In this document: piece by piece, positions 45,806 to 59,062 of the stretch | How the letters are laid out: each line of letters starts with the position of its first letter | Numbering within the stretch: the first letter of the stretch is position 1 | Assembly (NCBI GenBank): GCA_944989445.1 | Contig: CALYLW010000057.1 | Coordinates: forward strand, 186,001-250,000 | DNA length: 64,000 nt | Source: Ampullaceana balthica | Lineage: Eukaryota; Mollusca; Gastropoda; Lymnaeidae | Reading direction: 5' to 3' | Position numbers and translations under genes: made by a program | The notes under the pieces: generated by a model | What the model saw: the letters and a program-made list of their open reading frames with translations, nothing else | Database searches by the model: none | What the model was told of the DNA's origin: nothing

Positions 45806-46500
45806 AAGGTGGTTTCTATATGTGAAAGGTGGTTACTATATGTGAAAGGTGGTTACTATATGTGAAAGGTGGTTACTATATGTGGAAGGTGGTTACTGTA
45901 TGTGAAAGGTGGTTACTATATGTGAAAGGTGGTTACTCTATGTGAAAGGTGGTTACTGTATGTGGAAGGTGGTTACTATATGTAGAAGGTGGTTACTATA
46001 TGTGGAAGGTGGTTACTGTATGTGAAAGGTGGTTACTGTATGTGGAAGGTGGTTACTGTATGTGAAAGGTGGTTACTATATGTGGAAGGTGGTTACTTTA
46101 TGTGGAAGGTGGTTACTATGTGTGGAAGGTGGTTACTGTATGTGAAGGTGGTTACTGTATGTGAAAGGTGGTTACAATATGTGAAAGGCGGTTACCGTCT
46201 TATCTATACAGACGCTCCTTCTATGCAGAAGATACAGATGATCTGTTGGCAAGTGATGCAGCATTCACAGGCCACGGCTTTGTGGGTTCCACGCATTACC
46301 CAGCCGCCTAACACTACAAGTGTTAGGTACCCATTCGGAGCGGGGTGACTCAGGGACGCCCTAGGCCCCGGGAACAAACCCTTGCCTTCACACGGATTCG
46401 AACCCGTGACCATCGGTACGACAGTCCAGTGCGCTGCCACTCGACCACCGCGTATGTGGAAGGTGGTTACTATATGTGGAAGGCGGATACTATATGTGGA
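45806..46500. repeat. 20-bp minisatellite interrupted by a SINE
   Basis: Unit AAAGGTGGTTACTATATGTG with GAAAG/GGAAG and CTATA/CTGTA variants, about 19 units to the left of the SINE and two to three to the right (46453-46500). Confidence 0.95.
46197..46452 (-). mobile_element. tRNA-derived SINE with LINE-shared 3' tail
   Basis: On the minus strand from 46452: A-box TGGTCGAGTGG (46447-46437), perfect B-box GGTTCGAATCC (46404-46394), a central domain (TAGGCGGCTGGGTAATGCGT, TGAATGCTGCATCACTTGCC) and a tail ATCTTCTGCATAGAAGGAGC plus GTCTGTATAGATAA that matches the 3' end of the LINE at 25690-25748. The matching tail suggests it was mobilised by that LINE. Inserted in the 20-bp minisatellite, which resumes on both sides. 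Confidence 0.9.
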
Positions 46501-47085
46501 AAGTGGTAACTTAATGGTGAATGAGGCTCTTGCTAAAGGCAGAACAATAACATTTTGAGTGCAAACACATATTTCATGATCGAAATTCACAAATTCACCA
46601 AAGACATCTAAGCCCCTCGAGCGATCTAAGTTAGCCGAAATTAAACATCTACCCCCCCCCAATTATGAAACAACCATCAGATATTCGTCCACTATGGAAT
46701 TCCCGATATTGTGTAGCTCGTGTCGCTGCGTCTGATCTCCTGGGCCAAATCCGGACATGACATCATGCTGACCCCAAATATAAAGTAATTTAAAACCCGA
46801 GAGCTTGGTCAACGCCAGACGACCCATGCGTAGGCTGTCGCATTGTGTCGGGTCATGAAGACATTGATACATTGGAAGACTTAAAAGATCAATAGCCAAT
46901 AAAGGGACCATTATGTATAGTCAATAAAGGGACCATTAAGTATAAGTCTGTACAGTACCACTATATTCTGGAAAATTACCCAAGATTCCTCTACTCTTTG
47001 ATTAAGAAAGGTATGTAAAATAGCAAATAAAATATTTTTAAAAAAAAACATTTAAAAAAAATTACATGAACACCGTTCACGTGGA
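46501..47085. other. no recognised feature
   Basis: Noncoding; a 20-odd-base direct repeat (CAATAAAGGGACCATTA) lies at 46899 and 46922. Confidence 0.5.
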
Positions 47086-47357
47086 TATATGCAGAACTCA
47101 AGCAATAATTGCGGATACATGCAGAACTCAAGCAATAATTGTGGATACATGCAGAACTCAAGCAATAATTGTGGATACATGCAGAACTCAAGCAATAATT
47201 GTGGATACATGCAGAACTCAAGCAATAATTGCGGATACATGCAGAACTCAAGCAATAATTGTGGATACATGCAGAACTCAAGCAATAATTGTGGATACAT
47301 GCAGAACTCAAGCAATAATTGTGGATACATGCAGAACTCAAGCAATAATTGCGGATA
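47086..47357. repeat. 30-bp minisatellite, nine units
   Basis: Unit GCAGAACTCAAGCAATAATT plus GTGGATACAT, nearly identical copies with G/C variants at one site. Open in several frames because 30 is divisible by three. Confidence 0.97.
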
Positions 47358-47811
47358 TAAACTTTTAAAATAATAGCATGAACTTGAATGAACAATTGTT
47401 TCGGTGATATGGGCTGGTTTCTTTTATTTAAATCTTCCTCACACTTATTGACTAACAACTATATTTTATTTTAAACAACACTATGACAATATTTCACGTT
47501 TTGACGGTTCTCAAATCAGTTACACAACTGGATATAGATAACTAAACAAAAGACGGACAAACAGAAATAAATTCTGTTCTTGATTTACCTGATGCAGCTG
47601 CCGTAGGAAGAGTCCCCCCACAACAGGTAAACACAAACACACCGCACACGGGAACAGATAATCCCTGACTCCAGTCACAGGTGACAAGTGTGATCCAGGG
47701 GTGGGGGGCCCTCAGGACAGCAGAAGCCAGACGGATCAATATTGGAACAGACGAGGCCGAGTCGAGGGATGGAGATGGTGAGGCTGACGTCACCCAGCTC
47801 GCACGCGAGGG

Positions 47812-47848
<37 letters not shown>

Positions 47849-48229
47849 CACGAGGCATCGTTTGACCACAGGTCACAGAACCGAAGACTTTGACATCGCC
47901 ATGGGAGTCCAAGAGGCTTGTTGATATCATTTAATAAATCAAGTTTACAATCTAAGGGAACTGGAGAGGAACACTTTTTGGAATTTTGGGGTACAATATA
48001 TTTGGATATGAAGGGCAAAACTTTCTGAACTGTTGGGATACAATATCTTGGGTGATCAAATAGTTAACAAAAACTAAACTCTATTTCAATATTTGGAAGA
48101 ACGCAAATTACCCTGGGCATTTAACAATATTCGAAATTCGTGGACTATCATTAACAATTGAAGACATCAGACGTTCAATTATTTGAAGATTTTGTCATCT
48201 GGGCTGACAACAGGGCTAACGGTTAAAAA
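47358..48229. other. noncoding with (AC)n
   Basis: (AC)n at 47812-47846. Minus-strand donor CATCAG/GTAAAT near 47588 could end a 5' UTR exon; unsupported. Confidence 0.4.
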
Positions 48230-48474
48230 GGCAGAGAAGATAGAATGAAGGAGAGATAGAGAGAGAGAAAAAAGAGAGATGGAGAGATAAACAGAGCGAG
48301 AGAATAAGTGAGAGTGTTTTGGAAGATACAAAGAATGAGAGAGATTGTGTTCAGAGAGAGAGAGTGAGTGAGAGATATAGAGAGAGAGTGACCAAGAGAA
48401 CGGGCGAGGGATGTAGATAGAGAGAGGGGGAGAGAGAGAGAGGGATAATAAAGAGATAGCAATGGATAGAAAGT

Positions 48475-48518
<44 letters not shown>

Positions 48519-48606
48519 CAGAGAGCAACAGAGAGAGTGAGAGAGATTGTAGGAGAGTGTGTGAGAGATAGAATGAATAAAAGGGATAGAGAGGGAAAGA
48601 TAGAGA

Positions 48607-48667
<61 letters not shown>

Positions 48668-48700
48668 AGAGAGAGAGGGAGAGAGAGTGACATAGAGAAA
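48230..48700. repeat. GA-rich microsatellite
   Basis: Long purine-rich (GA)n tract with interruptions; frames through it encode only Arg/Glu or Ser/Leu runs. Confidence 0.95.
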
Positions 48701-49660
48701 AATAAATCAAAATTTTTACGACAGTTTCAGCGCGGCCATTGATGACGTCACAACCCTGTCTCTTTTCATCTCTTCAACCGCTTCCAGACGTGGAAAATCA
48801 ATAACGGCAGACCTCAGCTGGTCCGTCTTCCTGTCTGTCCGCCAGTCTGTCAGCATGTGTGTTTACAACACCGTCTTGACTCCTGACTCAATCATTCACC
48901 TGTCACCCTCAACCCCCCCCCTACGCACACAATATCCACGCGGGCATCAATAAACGTGTTTTTGAAGTGGTCGTAGAACCGATAAAACCAGCCTGTGTTT
49001 TGGGCTATTAAATTGTTTGGTTAGGTCTGTATTAAAAGCGACAATTTCAATGCGAACCTCACATTCAGCCCGGCTGATAAAACATACATTCTCAAGAGAT
49101 AATGTGCCACGCAATGGCGGCTAGAAACTGCACCGCAAACAGTGGCGGCGGCGATGCGGAAAGTTCAAATATACAACGCGACTTGACCTAAGAAGTCTCC
49201 AAGAAGCGCGTGTAATCTTGATCAGAATATAAATTAGTGCTAATCCCGCCTCACCTCATCTTAATATTTGTACCCCCCTTTCCCCATAACAATTTTTATT
49301 TTTCCTTAACGTCTTCATCCCCGCAGATTTGAGACATAAAATTCAATCTCCATAAAACAAAAGAAAACGCGCTTACGTTATTTTTATTAGAATTTCAATT
49401 AATTGCAGATATCAGAGAAGCAATCTAGATTTCCGATAGTATCTTCAATATGGCTGACTCTTTGTCTTACCTACAGTGCATTGTTTATTTTGAGAGCGTT
49501 GATCACTGTAAAATAATAAAGACTCTAATTATAGTTTATCTTTGCTCTGTTATACCAACAAAATTTTTTTTATTAGTAACAGTATTGTTTTAAAACCATG
49601 CCAGAGTTTCTTAAACTTTTAAAAATAGGTTTGATGTTTGCGTGAATCCATAAATAAACA
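48701..49660. other. no recognised feature
   Basis: Noncoding, mixed composition; no repeat, inverted end or exon recognised. Confidence 0.5.
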
Positions 49661-49950
49661 AATAAGGTCAAACAAATTAATGAATAAATAAATAAATAAA
49701 ATATAGAACCCACTTTCCAGTCCATGACGGACTATGGGGCAAGTGAAGTAGCGTTCACAAGTTTTAATTAGCCGCCACTAACAAGCAACGGATTGTGTGG
49801 CTAGCACAATGCCCCAGGGCCATGGTGGTCTAGCGGTAGCGCGCTGGACTAGCGGTAGCGCGCTGGACTGCCGAGCCAAGGTAGAAGAGTTTCGCGGGCT
49901 CCATTCTCAGTGCTGGGGTTATATATAATAAATAAATAAGGTCAAACAAA
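49661..49950. mobile_element. composite SINE insertion with tRNA-like head and opposed core
   Basis: Flanked by direct repeats AATAAGGTCAAACAAA (49661-49676 and 49935-49950). Bases 49735-49815 carry the SINE core in minus orientation (GCAAGTGAAGTAGCGTTCAC, TGTGGCTAGCACAATGCCCC). Bases 49818-49915 carry a plus-strand tRNA-like head with A-box TGGTCTAGCGG (49826-49836), a 19-bp tandem duplication (49831-49849, 49850-49868) and a weak B-box GTTTCGCGGGCTCC. (AATA)n lies at both ends. Confidence 0.6.
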
Positions 49951-51252
49951 TAAATGTGTGTGTCCATCATAGAACCCTAAAAAAAACGGGGTGCCCCGGG
50001 CAACACAGCCTGGAAAACTGTAGCAGGGGGTGCACTAAAAACAAATAAATTAAAAAATAAATCAAGATGACTGAACATACAAAAAATCTTTAAAAAGGAG
50101 AATAAACTATTTAAATAACTTTGACAAAACATATCTAGATAAAATAAATAACATCATCATGTTTGTTATTCTGTCTTCCTCTTTGTCTCGCCTACCAGAT
50201 TTCTTTCCACAAAACGCTTGTCTTTCTATTCAATTTTTCCTAATCGTTTCCACATACATACTACGAATTAAACACTTTAAGTTTTACAAATAATAATAAT
50301 AATAATTTAACATCGGTACATTTTTTAGTTTCTTTCTTAGGCATTCAAAGCGGTTAAAATTCTGGGTATGTAGGACAATTTTGACATGATCTTATCTAGG
50401 AAAACAAACTGGCGTCCGGCGTTTCTAACCCAGTATTGAAAACGAAGTATCTATATAGGTGACATCTGGACGTGACATGGTATTTAACTATTGGATTTTT
50501 AATGTTTTAGTAAACAACTGCCCAATGAAGGATTTTTTTTTGATGGGCCTTCAAACTTGTTACACAGTTATGTGAATATAGCCTTGCACGAGTGACAACA
50601 GGAACATCTCTTCAAAATTGATACTTAGGACTTAGGAGACATACTTTATTCTTTGCTAATAACTTTGATTTTCGTTAGCTTTTAATACATACAATTTGTG
50701 ATTGATTTAACCCTTGATTTATTCTGTTAGATATTTGGCAACTTGTATTTTTTAATTTTATTAAACACCTTGTATTTTTCGACAGTTATATAGCACCTTC
50801 GATATTTTGGTAGTTAATATATAGCACCTTGTCTATATTTTGTAGTTATATAGCACCTTGTCTATTTCGTTACCTGTTAAGAACAAGCATTAGAGTCGCC
50901 AAGTCATATTTGAGCCTGTTCGATGCAGAATATTCGGTTTCTCATCTACGCGACGACGGTGACTAAAAATATAAAAATTTATCTACAAATCTCTGTGAAA
51001 GTCCTCAGTAGAACATTTACGTAAGACGACACGATAACATCCATGATACAGAAAACGTACTTTTTTTTTAGCGCCAGCACAAAATATCACATTTTTAAAT
51101 CACGTTTGTTTAGACCGGTACCCGACCAAATCTCAGAGATTTAACCACGAAGTGATCTGCTCTTTTGAACCTAATGGATATATCATGTCACATTCACATC
51201 ATATACAACAATTCCATGTTTTCTTTTTCTCAAGAACGCCACACAATACGCA
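49951..51252. other. no recognised gene
   Basis: AT-rich; a short degenerate repeat (TAGCACCTTGTCTATAT) at 50790-50870. Nothing else. Confidence 0.55.
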
Positions 51253-53845
51253 TTTTATTACAACCAGCACCGTATTTTATTACATCCAGCACCGTATTTT
51301 ATTACACCCAGCACCGTATTTTATTACACCCAGCACCGTATTTTATTACACCCAGCACCGTATTTTATTTAGGGGTCTACCGATATGCCTTTTTGCCGAT
51401 ATTGCCGATACCGATATTACCGATATTTTTTTTGCCGATATGAGTACCGATATGAGTATTTTTTCGGACAAAAACCAGCGGTAATATTTGATGACGTCAT
51501 TCTTAAATTTATCACTCCTAATTATTTATCTTTTATATTAGGGGACTACCGACATGCATTTTCGCCGATATTACCGATATTTTTTTCCGATATGACTAAT
51601 ATGAGTGCCGATATGAGTATTTGTTAGGACAAAAATAACAGCGGTCATATTTGATGGCGTCATTCTTAAATTTATCACTCGTAATTATTTAAAATATTAG
51701 GGGTCTACCGATGTTCATTTTTGCCGATATTTTTTTCCGATATGAGTGCCGATATGAGTATTTGTTAGGACAAAAATAACAGCGGTCATAGGCCTATTTG
51801 ATGACGGCATTCTTAAATTTATCACTCGTAATTATTTATATTTTATAATTAAGGGGTCTACCGATTTCCAGTTTTGCCGATATTACCGATTTTTTTGCTC
51901 CCCGAAACAAAGTTTCCGATACGCCGATGTGTTTACAAGTTCCAGATCATGACCTACATAGGACTCATAACAAAACGAACAATCCTTTATTAAATTGTAC
52001 AAGCAAAATTAGGAAGTCCTTTTGAAACTTCAACCTTGACTCATAATTATTAATTCTAACCAATAGTTTAATGGCTTTTGCACACGGCCACCTTTTATGA
52101 ATGAAACAATGAGAACAAATTAATAGTAATAAGTGAAAATGAGGTTGAATGGTTGCCAATGACAGCAAGTCTGCACACGGTACATTTTGTTATTCCATAC
52201 GAAACGAAATGTTTTAGACATCTGCGATTCTGCGTGCATCTTTGCTGTTAGTATTAGAGCAATTACGTGAACATAATGTTTACATGTTATACATTTTATT
52301 ATAGCAATTACGGTATACTTGGCATTGGCACTATTTACACAGTATTTCTGAGTATACGAAAATCGGCCGATACCTAAACAATATCACAGCACATGGCACA
52401 CAGTATCGTGGCTGCACATATTAATACTAGAACTCTTTTGACTATTTCAATACCGGTATCGGGGTCGATATATTAATTTGTCGAGATATTGTAAATCTAA
52501 ATGATAGCTTTTTCGTTTCCGATTTTTAAATATTTTTTTTGGGTCAAAATGTCACTTATTATGAAATATCGGTGACGTCAATATCGGGACCTTTACATGC
52601 TACCGATACCGATATTGCCGATATCCAGATATCGGTGCCGATATATCGGCCAGCCGATATATCGGTAGACCCCTAATTTTATTACACCCAGCACCGTATT
52701 TTATTACATCCAGCACCGTATTTTATTACACCCAGCACCGTATTTTATTACACCCAGCACCGTATTTTATTACACCCAGCACCGTATTTTATTACACCCA
52801 GCACCGTACTTTATTACACCCAGCACCGTATTTTATTACACCCAGCACCGTACTTTATTACACCCAGCACCGTATTTTATTACACCCAGCACCGTATTTT
52901 ATTACACCCAGCACCGTATTTTATTACACCCAGCACCGTACTTTATTACACCCAGCACCGTATTTTATTACAACCAGCACCGTATTTTATTACACCCAGC
53001 ACCGTATTTTATTACACCCAGCACCGTATTTTATTACAACCAGCACCGTATTTTATTACATCCAGCACCGTATTTTATTACACCCAGCACCGTATTTTAT
53101 TACAACCAGCACCGTATTTTATTACACCCAGCACCGTATTTTATTACACCCAGCACCGTATTTTATTACACCCAGCACCGTATTTTATTACACCCAGCAC
53201 CGTATTTTATTACAACCAGCACCGTATTTTATTACACCCAGCACCGTATTTTATTACACCCAGCACCGTATTTTATTACACCCAGCACCGTATTTTATTA
53301 CACCCAGCACCGTATTTTATTACACCCAGCACCGTATTTTATTACACCCAGCACCGTATTTTATTACACCCAGCACCGTATTTTATTACACCCAGCACCG
53401 TATTTTATTACACCCAGCACCGTATTTTATTACACCCAGCACCGTATTTTATTACACCCAGCACCGTATTTTATTACACCCAGCACCGTATTTTATTACA
53501 CCCAGCACCGTATTTTATTACACCCAGCACCGTATTTTATTACACCCAGCACCGTATTTTATTACACCCAGCACCGTATTTTATTACACCCAGCACCGTA
53601 TTTTATTACACCCAGCACCGTACTTTATTACACCCAGCACCGTACTTTATTACACCCAGCACCGTATTTTATTACACCCAGCACCGTATTTTATTACACC
53701 AAGCACCGTATTTTATTACATCCAGCACCGTATTTTATTACACCCAGCATCGTATTTTATTACACCCAGCACCGTATTTTATTACACCCAGCACCGTATT
53801 TTATTACACCCAGCACCGTACTTTGTTACACCCAGCACCGTTTTC
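51253..53845. repeat. 22-bp minisatellite split by a hAT-like insertion
   Basis: Unit ATTACACCCAGCACCGTATT plus TT, about five units before and about 53 after the insertion. Variants ACAACC, ACATCC and GTACTT occur in clusters. Confidence 0.97.
51362..52683. mobile_element. hAT-like non-autonomous element, 1306 bp, exact 8-bp duplication
   Basis: Element 51370-52675 starts TAGGGGTCTACCGATAT and ends ATATCGGTAGACCCCTA. ATTTTATT, normally once per minisatellite unit, is present on both sides (51362-51369 and 52676-52683), which is the 8-bp hAT duplication. The left part repeats a terminus-like block (GGGGTCTACCGAT near 51372 and 51849; variants near 51541 and 51701) about every 150-170 bp with GCCGATATTACCGATATT. 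The right arm is rich in CCGATATATCGG. No coding frame. Confidence 0.88.
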
Positions 53846-54127
53846 CCTAAACCACGTGTGAACATATAATTCTGACAGTCCATTCGGAGAAACTATGAAA
53901 CACAATACAACTGAACAAACAGGAGAATCTGGGAAATGCAAAAAATTGGCGTGGGAGGTAATCAGTGCAGTTAAAGGACTGAAAAGGGAGAGTAAACACT
54001 GGCCCGCGGGCCGGCTGAATCTGTACGAACATTTGGAGACTCTCGAACCAGCAGGAATGGAATCTACCTGAGTGTTTGAACGCCAGGCTTCGCTTCATTG
54101 ATTGTATCTATAGGCACATACTTTCAC

Positions 54128-54930
54128 CAATGTTAAACATCAGAGTTAGTGTCTATATCCTATAGCCACGCACTCTCATTACTGTATAACGCCATCATTA
54201 GTGTCTATAGCCTATAGCCACGCACTCTCATTACTGTATAACGCCATCATTAGTGTCTATAGCCTATAGCCACGCACTCTCATTACTGTATATCGCCATC
54301 ATTAGTGTCTATAGCCTATAGCCACGCACTCTCATTACTGTTTCAATGTGAGTGTCTATGCACCAAACAGCATTGCTATTGTTTGGCATTGCAGTTAGTA
54401 TCTATAGACACACTGTGTTCACTAAACACTATCACTATTGTTTGACATTAGAATTAGTGTCTATGTACTATAACCTAATGCCACGCACTCTCACTACTGT
54501 TAACATCCGAGTTAGTGTCTGTTCACTAAACACGCTCACTTTTGTTATACATCAACGTTAGTATCTGCAGACAGACACATTATAAATTAAACACCCTTAC
54601 TAACGTTAAACATCAGAGTTAGTGCCTATAACCTCTATAGCAACACACTCTTACTAAGGTTAAACATCAAAGTTAGTGCCTATAACCTATAGCAACACAC
54701 TCTTACTAACGTTAAACATCAAAGTTAGTGCCTATAACCTATAGCAACACACTCTTACTAACGTTAAACATCAAAGTTAGTGCCTATAACCTCTATAGCA
54801 ACACACTTTTGCTAATTTTATTATCGAAGCTGGTATCTATAGAAACACACTCTCAATAATACTTATCATTAGTTGTAATGTCTATAAGAGTTAGTATCCA
54901 CAGGCACACATAATCACTATTGTTAAATTT
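54128..54930. repeat. degenerate 52-60-bp tandem repeat
   Basis: Units of the form TAGTGTCTATAGCCTATAGC, CACGCACTCTCATTACTG, four near-perfect (54145-54345), then a diverged block with CAACACACTCTTACTAACG (54580-54810). Confidence 0.85.
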
Positions 54931-55097
54931 AAGAGTTACCTAACAAAAATATATAGATAGATTATGGTCCACCAACTCATAGTGACAAGAGATAATAGAA
55001 TGAAAGTTTTTAAAAAAAGATTTTGATTCGTACAATTTCAAACTATAAATTTTAACAATCTTAAGACACATGCAAATCACCTATGGATTGTGGATAA

Positions 55098-55590
55098 GGG
55101 GCCGTCCATAAATGACGTCACGCGATTTTTGCCGATTTTTTACCCCCCCCTCCCCACCTCGTCACGCGTCGTCACAAAAACTTAGACCCCCCTCTAAAAA
55201 TACGTCACAAATCTTTGACCCCCCCCCCAAAAATACCCACAAACCCCACCCCCCCAAAAAAAAACCAACTTTATTTTCTATTTGAAAATAAGTATGTTTC
55301 AAATCACGTTTATTGTCATTTAAGTATTTATTATTTATTTAGTGAAGATCTACATTGTAATATCGTAACAAGTGTGAAGCATTTTTTAAAAAACGTTTAA
55401 CCGGCCTTCAGAAAAAGTCATTAAATAAATTGTAAGCGACCAAATATTTCAGTGGAAGTTTTATTTAAATTTACCCTTTTGATGTGACGTCACATTTCTT
55501 CAAACCCCCTCCCTCCCCCTCGTCACGCATCGTCACAAAAGTGTGACCCCCTCCCCCCCTAGGTGCGTGACGTCATTTATGGACGGCCCC
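55098..55590. mobile_element. PIF/Harbinger-like MITE, long subfamily copy D
   Basis: Termini GGGGCCGTCCATAAATGACG and CGTCATTTATGGACGGCCCC, 493 bp, flanked by TAA on both sides (55095-55097, 55591-55593), the expected 3-bp TWA duplication. Centre matches copy B at 18677. Confidence 0.85.
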
Positions 55591-57014
55591 TAAGACAAAT
55601 ATAGACCCTTGGAGGTTCGCTTACGTAAACCAGACAAAATGTTATCCGGGAAATAAATGTAGAATGTTTTTGCGCTTGTAATACAGAATCTGTGGTTGTA
55701 GTGGTTGGCTTTCAACAGTCGAATTGAGAGAATATTATTCGTTGAGAGTTTAAGAATAAAATGATTTTTAAAACTCTACTGTAAGATGAATTTAAATTTA
55801 CCGTACTCCTTTCAATAAAAGCGAGTTTATAAACAGCCAGTATGATTTTGGCACCAATCGAAATTGAAATAAGTTTAAATAGGTGACACAAGGGCATCTA
55901 CTCAGTTTTACAATAATTTGAGAAAATGCCCTGCACTAACAACAAATAATGAAGTAGATTTGAGCGTTCAGGGCAAGCAACTAGATAAGGGGTGTCCACA
56001 AAGTCCGCACCACGGGCTAAATACGGCCCGCGCTAAAAAACTAACTGGCCTCATCTTGAATAATTTTTTAAATTGGTGTTTTGTTTTCATTAATGACGAA
56101 AATTACTGAGAAATTTATTATAAATTATTGGCGTTTTATTGTTTACATACGTAAATATTGATTAGAAAAAAGCCGATGAAATTATGAGCTATTTTAGAAC
56201 AAAATTCGATGACGTCCGATGGCAAACCGATGACGTAGTATTCTTTATTTTTGTCAACATGGAAAAGGAAATATACGGTAAAGTCGTTTTGTTTAAAATT
56301 TTAAGACGATTTTAATCACAATGTTTAACACAACATTTTCGTTTTAATGATATTTAAACAAACTTTATATAAGTAAAGGTGCGCAGTATAAAATGCGTAT
56401 TTGTAATCTATAACTTGGCCAATATTCATCTGATTTTAGTAATTTCTGATGATGAAATAAAATTTGATTGAAGTCTCGAAGATCGTTACTTTATTGTCCC
56501 CCTTTGTCCCCACAAAATATCTCTCTTATAAATTACAAACTAAAAATAATCAATTTTTTTTTAAAAGCCCGAAACTAAGTCTATAAATTTATATTCATTA
56601 TCTTAATCCGGCCCGCACATAGTTGAACTTAATAGAATATAGCGCTCTTTGCTGGGTACAAGGGAAATGACTCAAGAAAATGTTGCATCTTGAATTCCAT
56701 TTTTGAGTTGTATACCTTCAAACATATAAATTACGTGTAAATAAATATGCCCCTCCATCCTCCCCCCCCCCATGACTCAACAAAACGCTTGACGTTATTT
56801 TCGCGCCGCACTACCCCAGAGTATATCGCTCAATCTCTCTCTCACCCACTCTCTTTCCCACTCTATCTCACACACTTTCACACACGCCGTTAATCAATAA
56901 TGACAACATCGTGCCTGGGGCTAAAGTTCTTTGTCACAGGTAACTCACGCACGTGAGCCGATCAACCTCGCACACGCGAGAAACATGTGTGAGTCATTGG
57001 CGCCTGGGGTGGAG
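55591..57014. other. noncoding with a degraded hAT-like piece
   Basis: GGGGTGTCCACAAAGTCCG at about 55989 with ACGGCCCGCGC, and CCGGCCCGCACATAGTTG near 56609, resemble the two arms of a decayed hAT-type element. Otherwise nothing recognised. Confidence 0.4.
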
Positions 57015-57335
57015 GCACAGACTTTAGACAGACTACAAGGCCACGTCAGACAGACCATGTCCAAGGCACAGACTATAGACAGACTACAAGACCACGTCGC
57101 ACAGACCATATCCAAGGCATAGACTATACACGAACTACAGGAGACCACGTCAGACAGACCATGTCCAAGGTACAGACTATAGACAGACTTTAGGAGAACA
57201 CGTCATGCAGACAGACCATGTCCAAGGCATACACTATACACGAACTACAGGAGACCACGTCAGACAGACCCAGTCCAAGGTACAGACTATAGACAGACTA
57301 CAGGAGACAGACCACGTCAGACAGACCATGTCCAA
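57015..57335. repeat. about 50-bp tandem repeat
   Basis: Six to seven imperfect units with ACAGACTATAGACAGACTAC, CACGTCAGACAGACCATGTC and CAAGG. Confidence 0.9.
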
Positions 57336-57553
57336 ATGTCCACTGTGCTATTCTCGGTGTGGTGCTATATTCACGCGCATGCCTTCAGTGCTGGCTTAAA
57401 ACATCCACTTCCTCTTCAGTTACAGACAATAAGCCTGAACGTCTTGACACTTTGATCTAACACCACACCTCCCCCATGCCCTCGTTTTAACTCGTCTATG
57501 TAACGTGACGCCCAGCACTAACTAGTTATGGTATAGTGGGTTCTAATACAAGA

Positions 57554-58378
57554 TCACTGGTCTACCGTGTCCCCCACACTGGTCTACCGTGTCCCCCACA
57601 CTAGTCTACCGTGTCCCCCACACTAGTCTACCGTGTCCCCCACACTAGTCTACCGTGTCCCCCACACTAGTCTACCGTGTCCCCCACACTAGTCTACCGT
57701 GTCCCCCACACTAGTCTACCGTGTCCCCCACACTAGTCTACCGTGTCCCCCACACTGGTCTACCGTGTCCCCCACACTGGTCTACCGTGTCCCCCACACT
57801 AGTCTACCGTGTCCCCCACACTAGTCTACCGTGTCCCCCACACTGGTCTACCGTGTCCCCCACACTGGTCTACCGTGTCCCCCACAATAGTCTACCGTGT
57901 CCCCCCACACTAGTCTACCGTGTCCCCCACACTAGTCTACCGTGTCCCCCACACTGGTCTACCGTGTCCCCCACACTGGTCTACCGTGTCCCCCACACTA
58001 GTCTACCGTGTCCCCCACACTGGTCTACCGTGTCCCCCACACTGGTCTACCGTGTCCCCCACACTGGTCTACCGTGTCCCCCACACTGGTCTACCGTGTC
58101 CCCCACACTGGTCTACCGTGTCCCCCACACTGGTCTACCGTGTCCCCCACACTAGTCTACCGTGTCCCCCACACTAGTCTACCGTGTCCCCCACACTAGT
58201 CTACCGTGTCCCCCACACTAGTCTACCGTGTCCCCCACACTAGTCTACCGTGTCCCCCACACTAGTCTACCGTGTCCCCCACACTAGTCTACCGTGTCCC
58301 CCACACTAGTCTACCGTGTCCCCCACACTAGTCTACCGTGTCCCCCACACTGGTCTACCGTGTCCCCCACACTAGTCA
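57554..58378. repeat. 22-bp minisatellite, about 37 units
   Basis: Unit CACTAGTCTACCGTGTCCCC plus CA; a single A/G variant (ACTAGTC/ACTGGTC) is distributed in runs. Confidence 0.97.
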
Positions 58379-59062
58379 ATAAAAAAAAAGAATTAACGTA
58401 TTTATAAACTGAAGCAATTCTCAAGTGTCTCTCAACCCCACCCCAACCCCCTCCCCTTCCACCATCCGGAAAGTGCTTAATCTAATGTTGTTGTTGATGA
58501 CGCCACGCTCCGTACTTAGCTTTATTGACGTCTAAGTTCCCTTGGTTAATGAATCAGGAAATGAAATTTGTTTAATAATTGACACTTCTGTGTATTATAG
58601 TTAACTCCGCAAACACAAGCGCGTAAAACTCCCTTGATAAAAATTGAACATTACTAACAACAAATAGTTTACTAGGCCAATAATCTGAAATAGTGTTGCT
58701 CCCTTGCCCCTAACACCTACAACTTATTTTAACACCTCTTTCTGCGCAAAATAATTTGAAATTAAGACCCCCCCCCAATGCTCCATGTACAAATCAGGTA
58801 TTTAGAATGCATCTACCTTTTAAGACGAAACACGGTCAAAATTCACCCGCTATTTTAAGTTATTAGAGATATCGTAAGCGTAGCCTTGAGCCCCAAGAAA
58901 ACGTGACTAGAGTCTATAGTTGATACTCTGTGAGTCATTGATCAGAGATTTGTGGCGGAGGTGAGTCAGTCAGAGGTAGGGACCTGAGATGAGACTAATA
59001 GGAGTAGGGTGCAGTATGATGTGGTAAGGGGCGCAACTGTCGCCAATGTCTGATTTAAGCCC
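58379..59062. other. no recognised feature
   Basis: Noncoding, mixed composition. Confidence 0.5.

Noticed and set aside
46394..46447. Functional tRNA gene
   Set aside because: A and B boxes are present but the acceptor stem is not closed and the sequence continues into a SINE body and LINE-type tail.
48223..48710. Ser/Leu-rich and Arg/Glu-rich frames
   Set aside because: GA microsatellite.
57721..58199. Pro/His-rich open frames
   Set aside because: 22-bp minisatellite; peptide changes with frame only because of the repeat.
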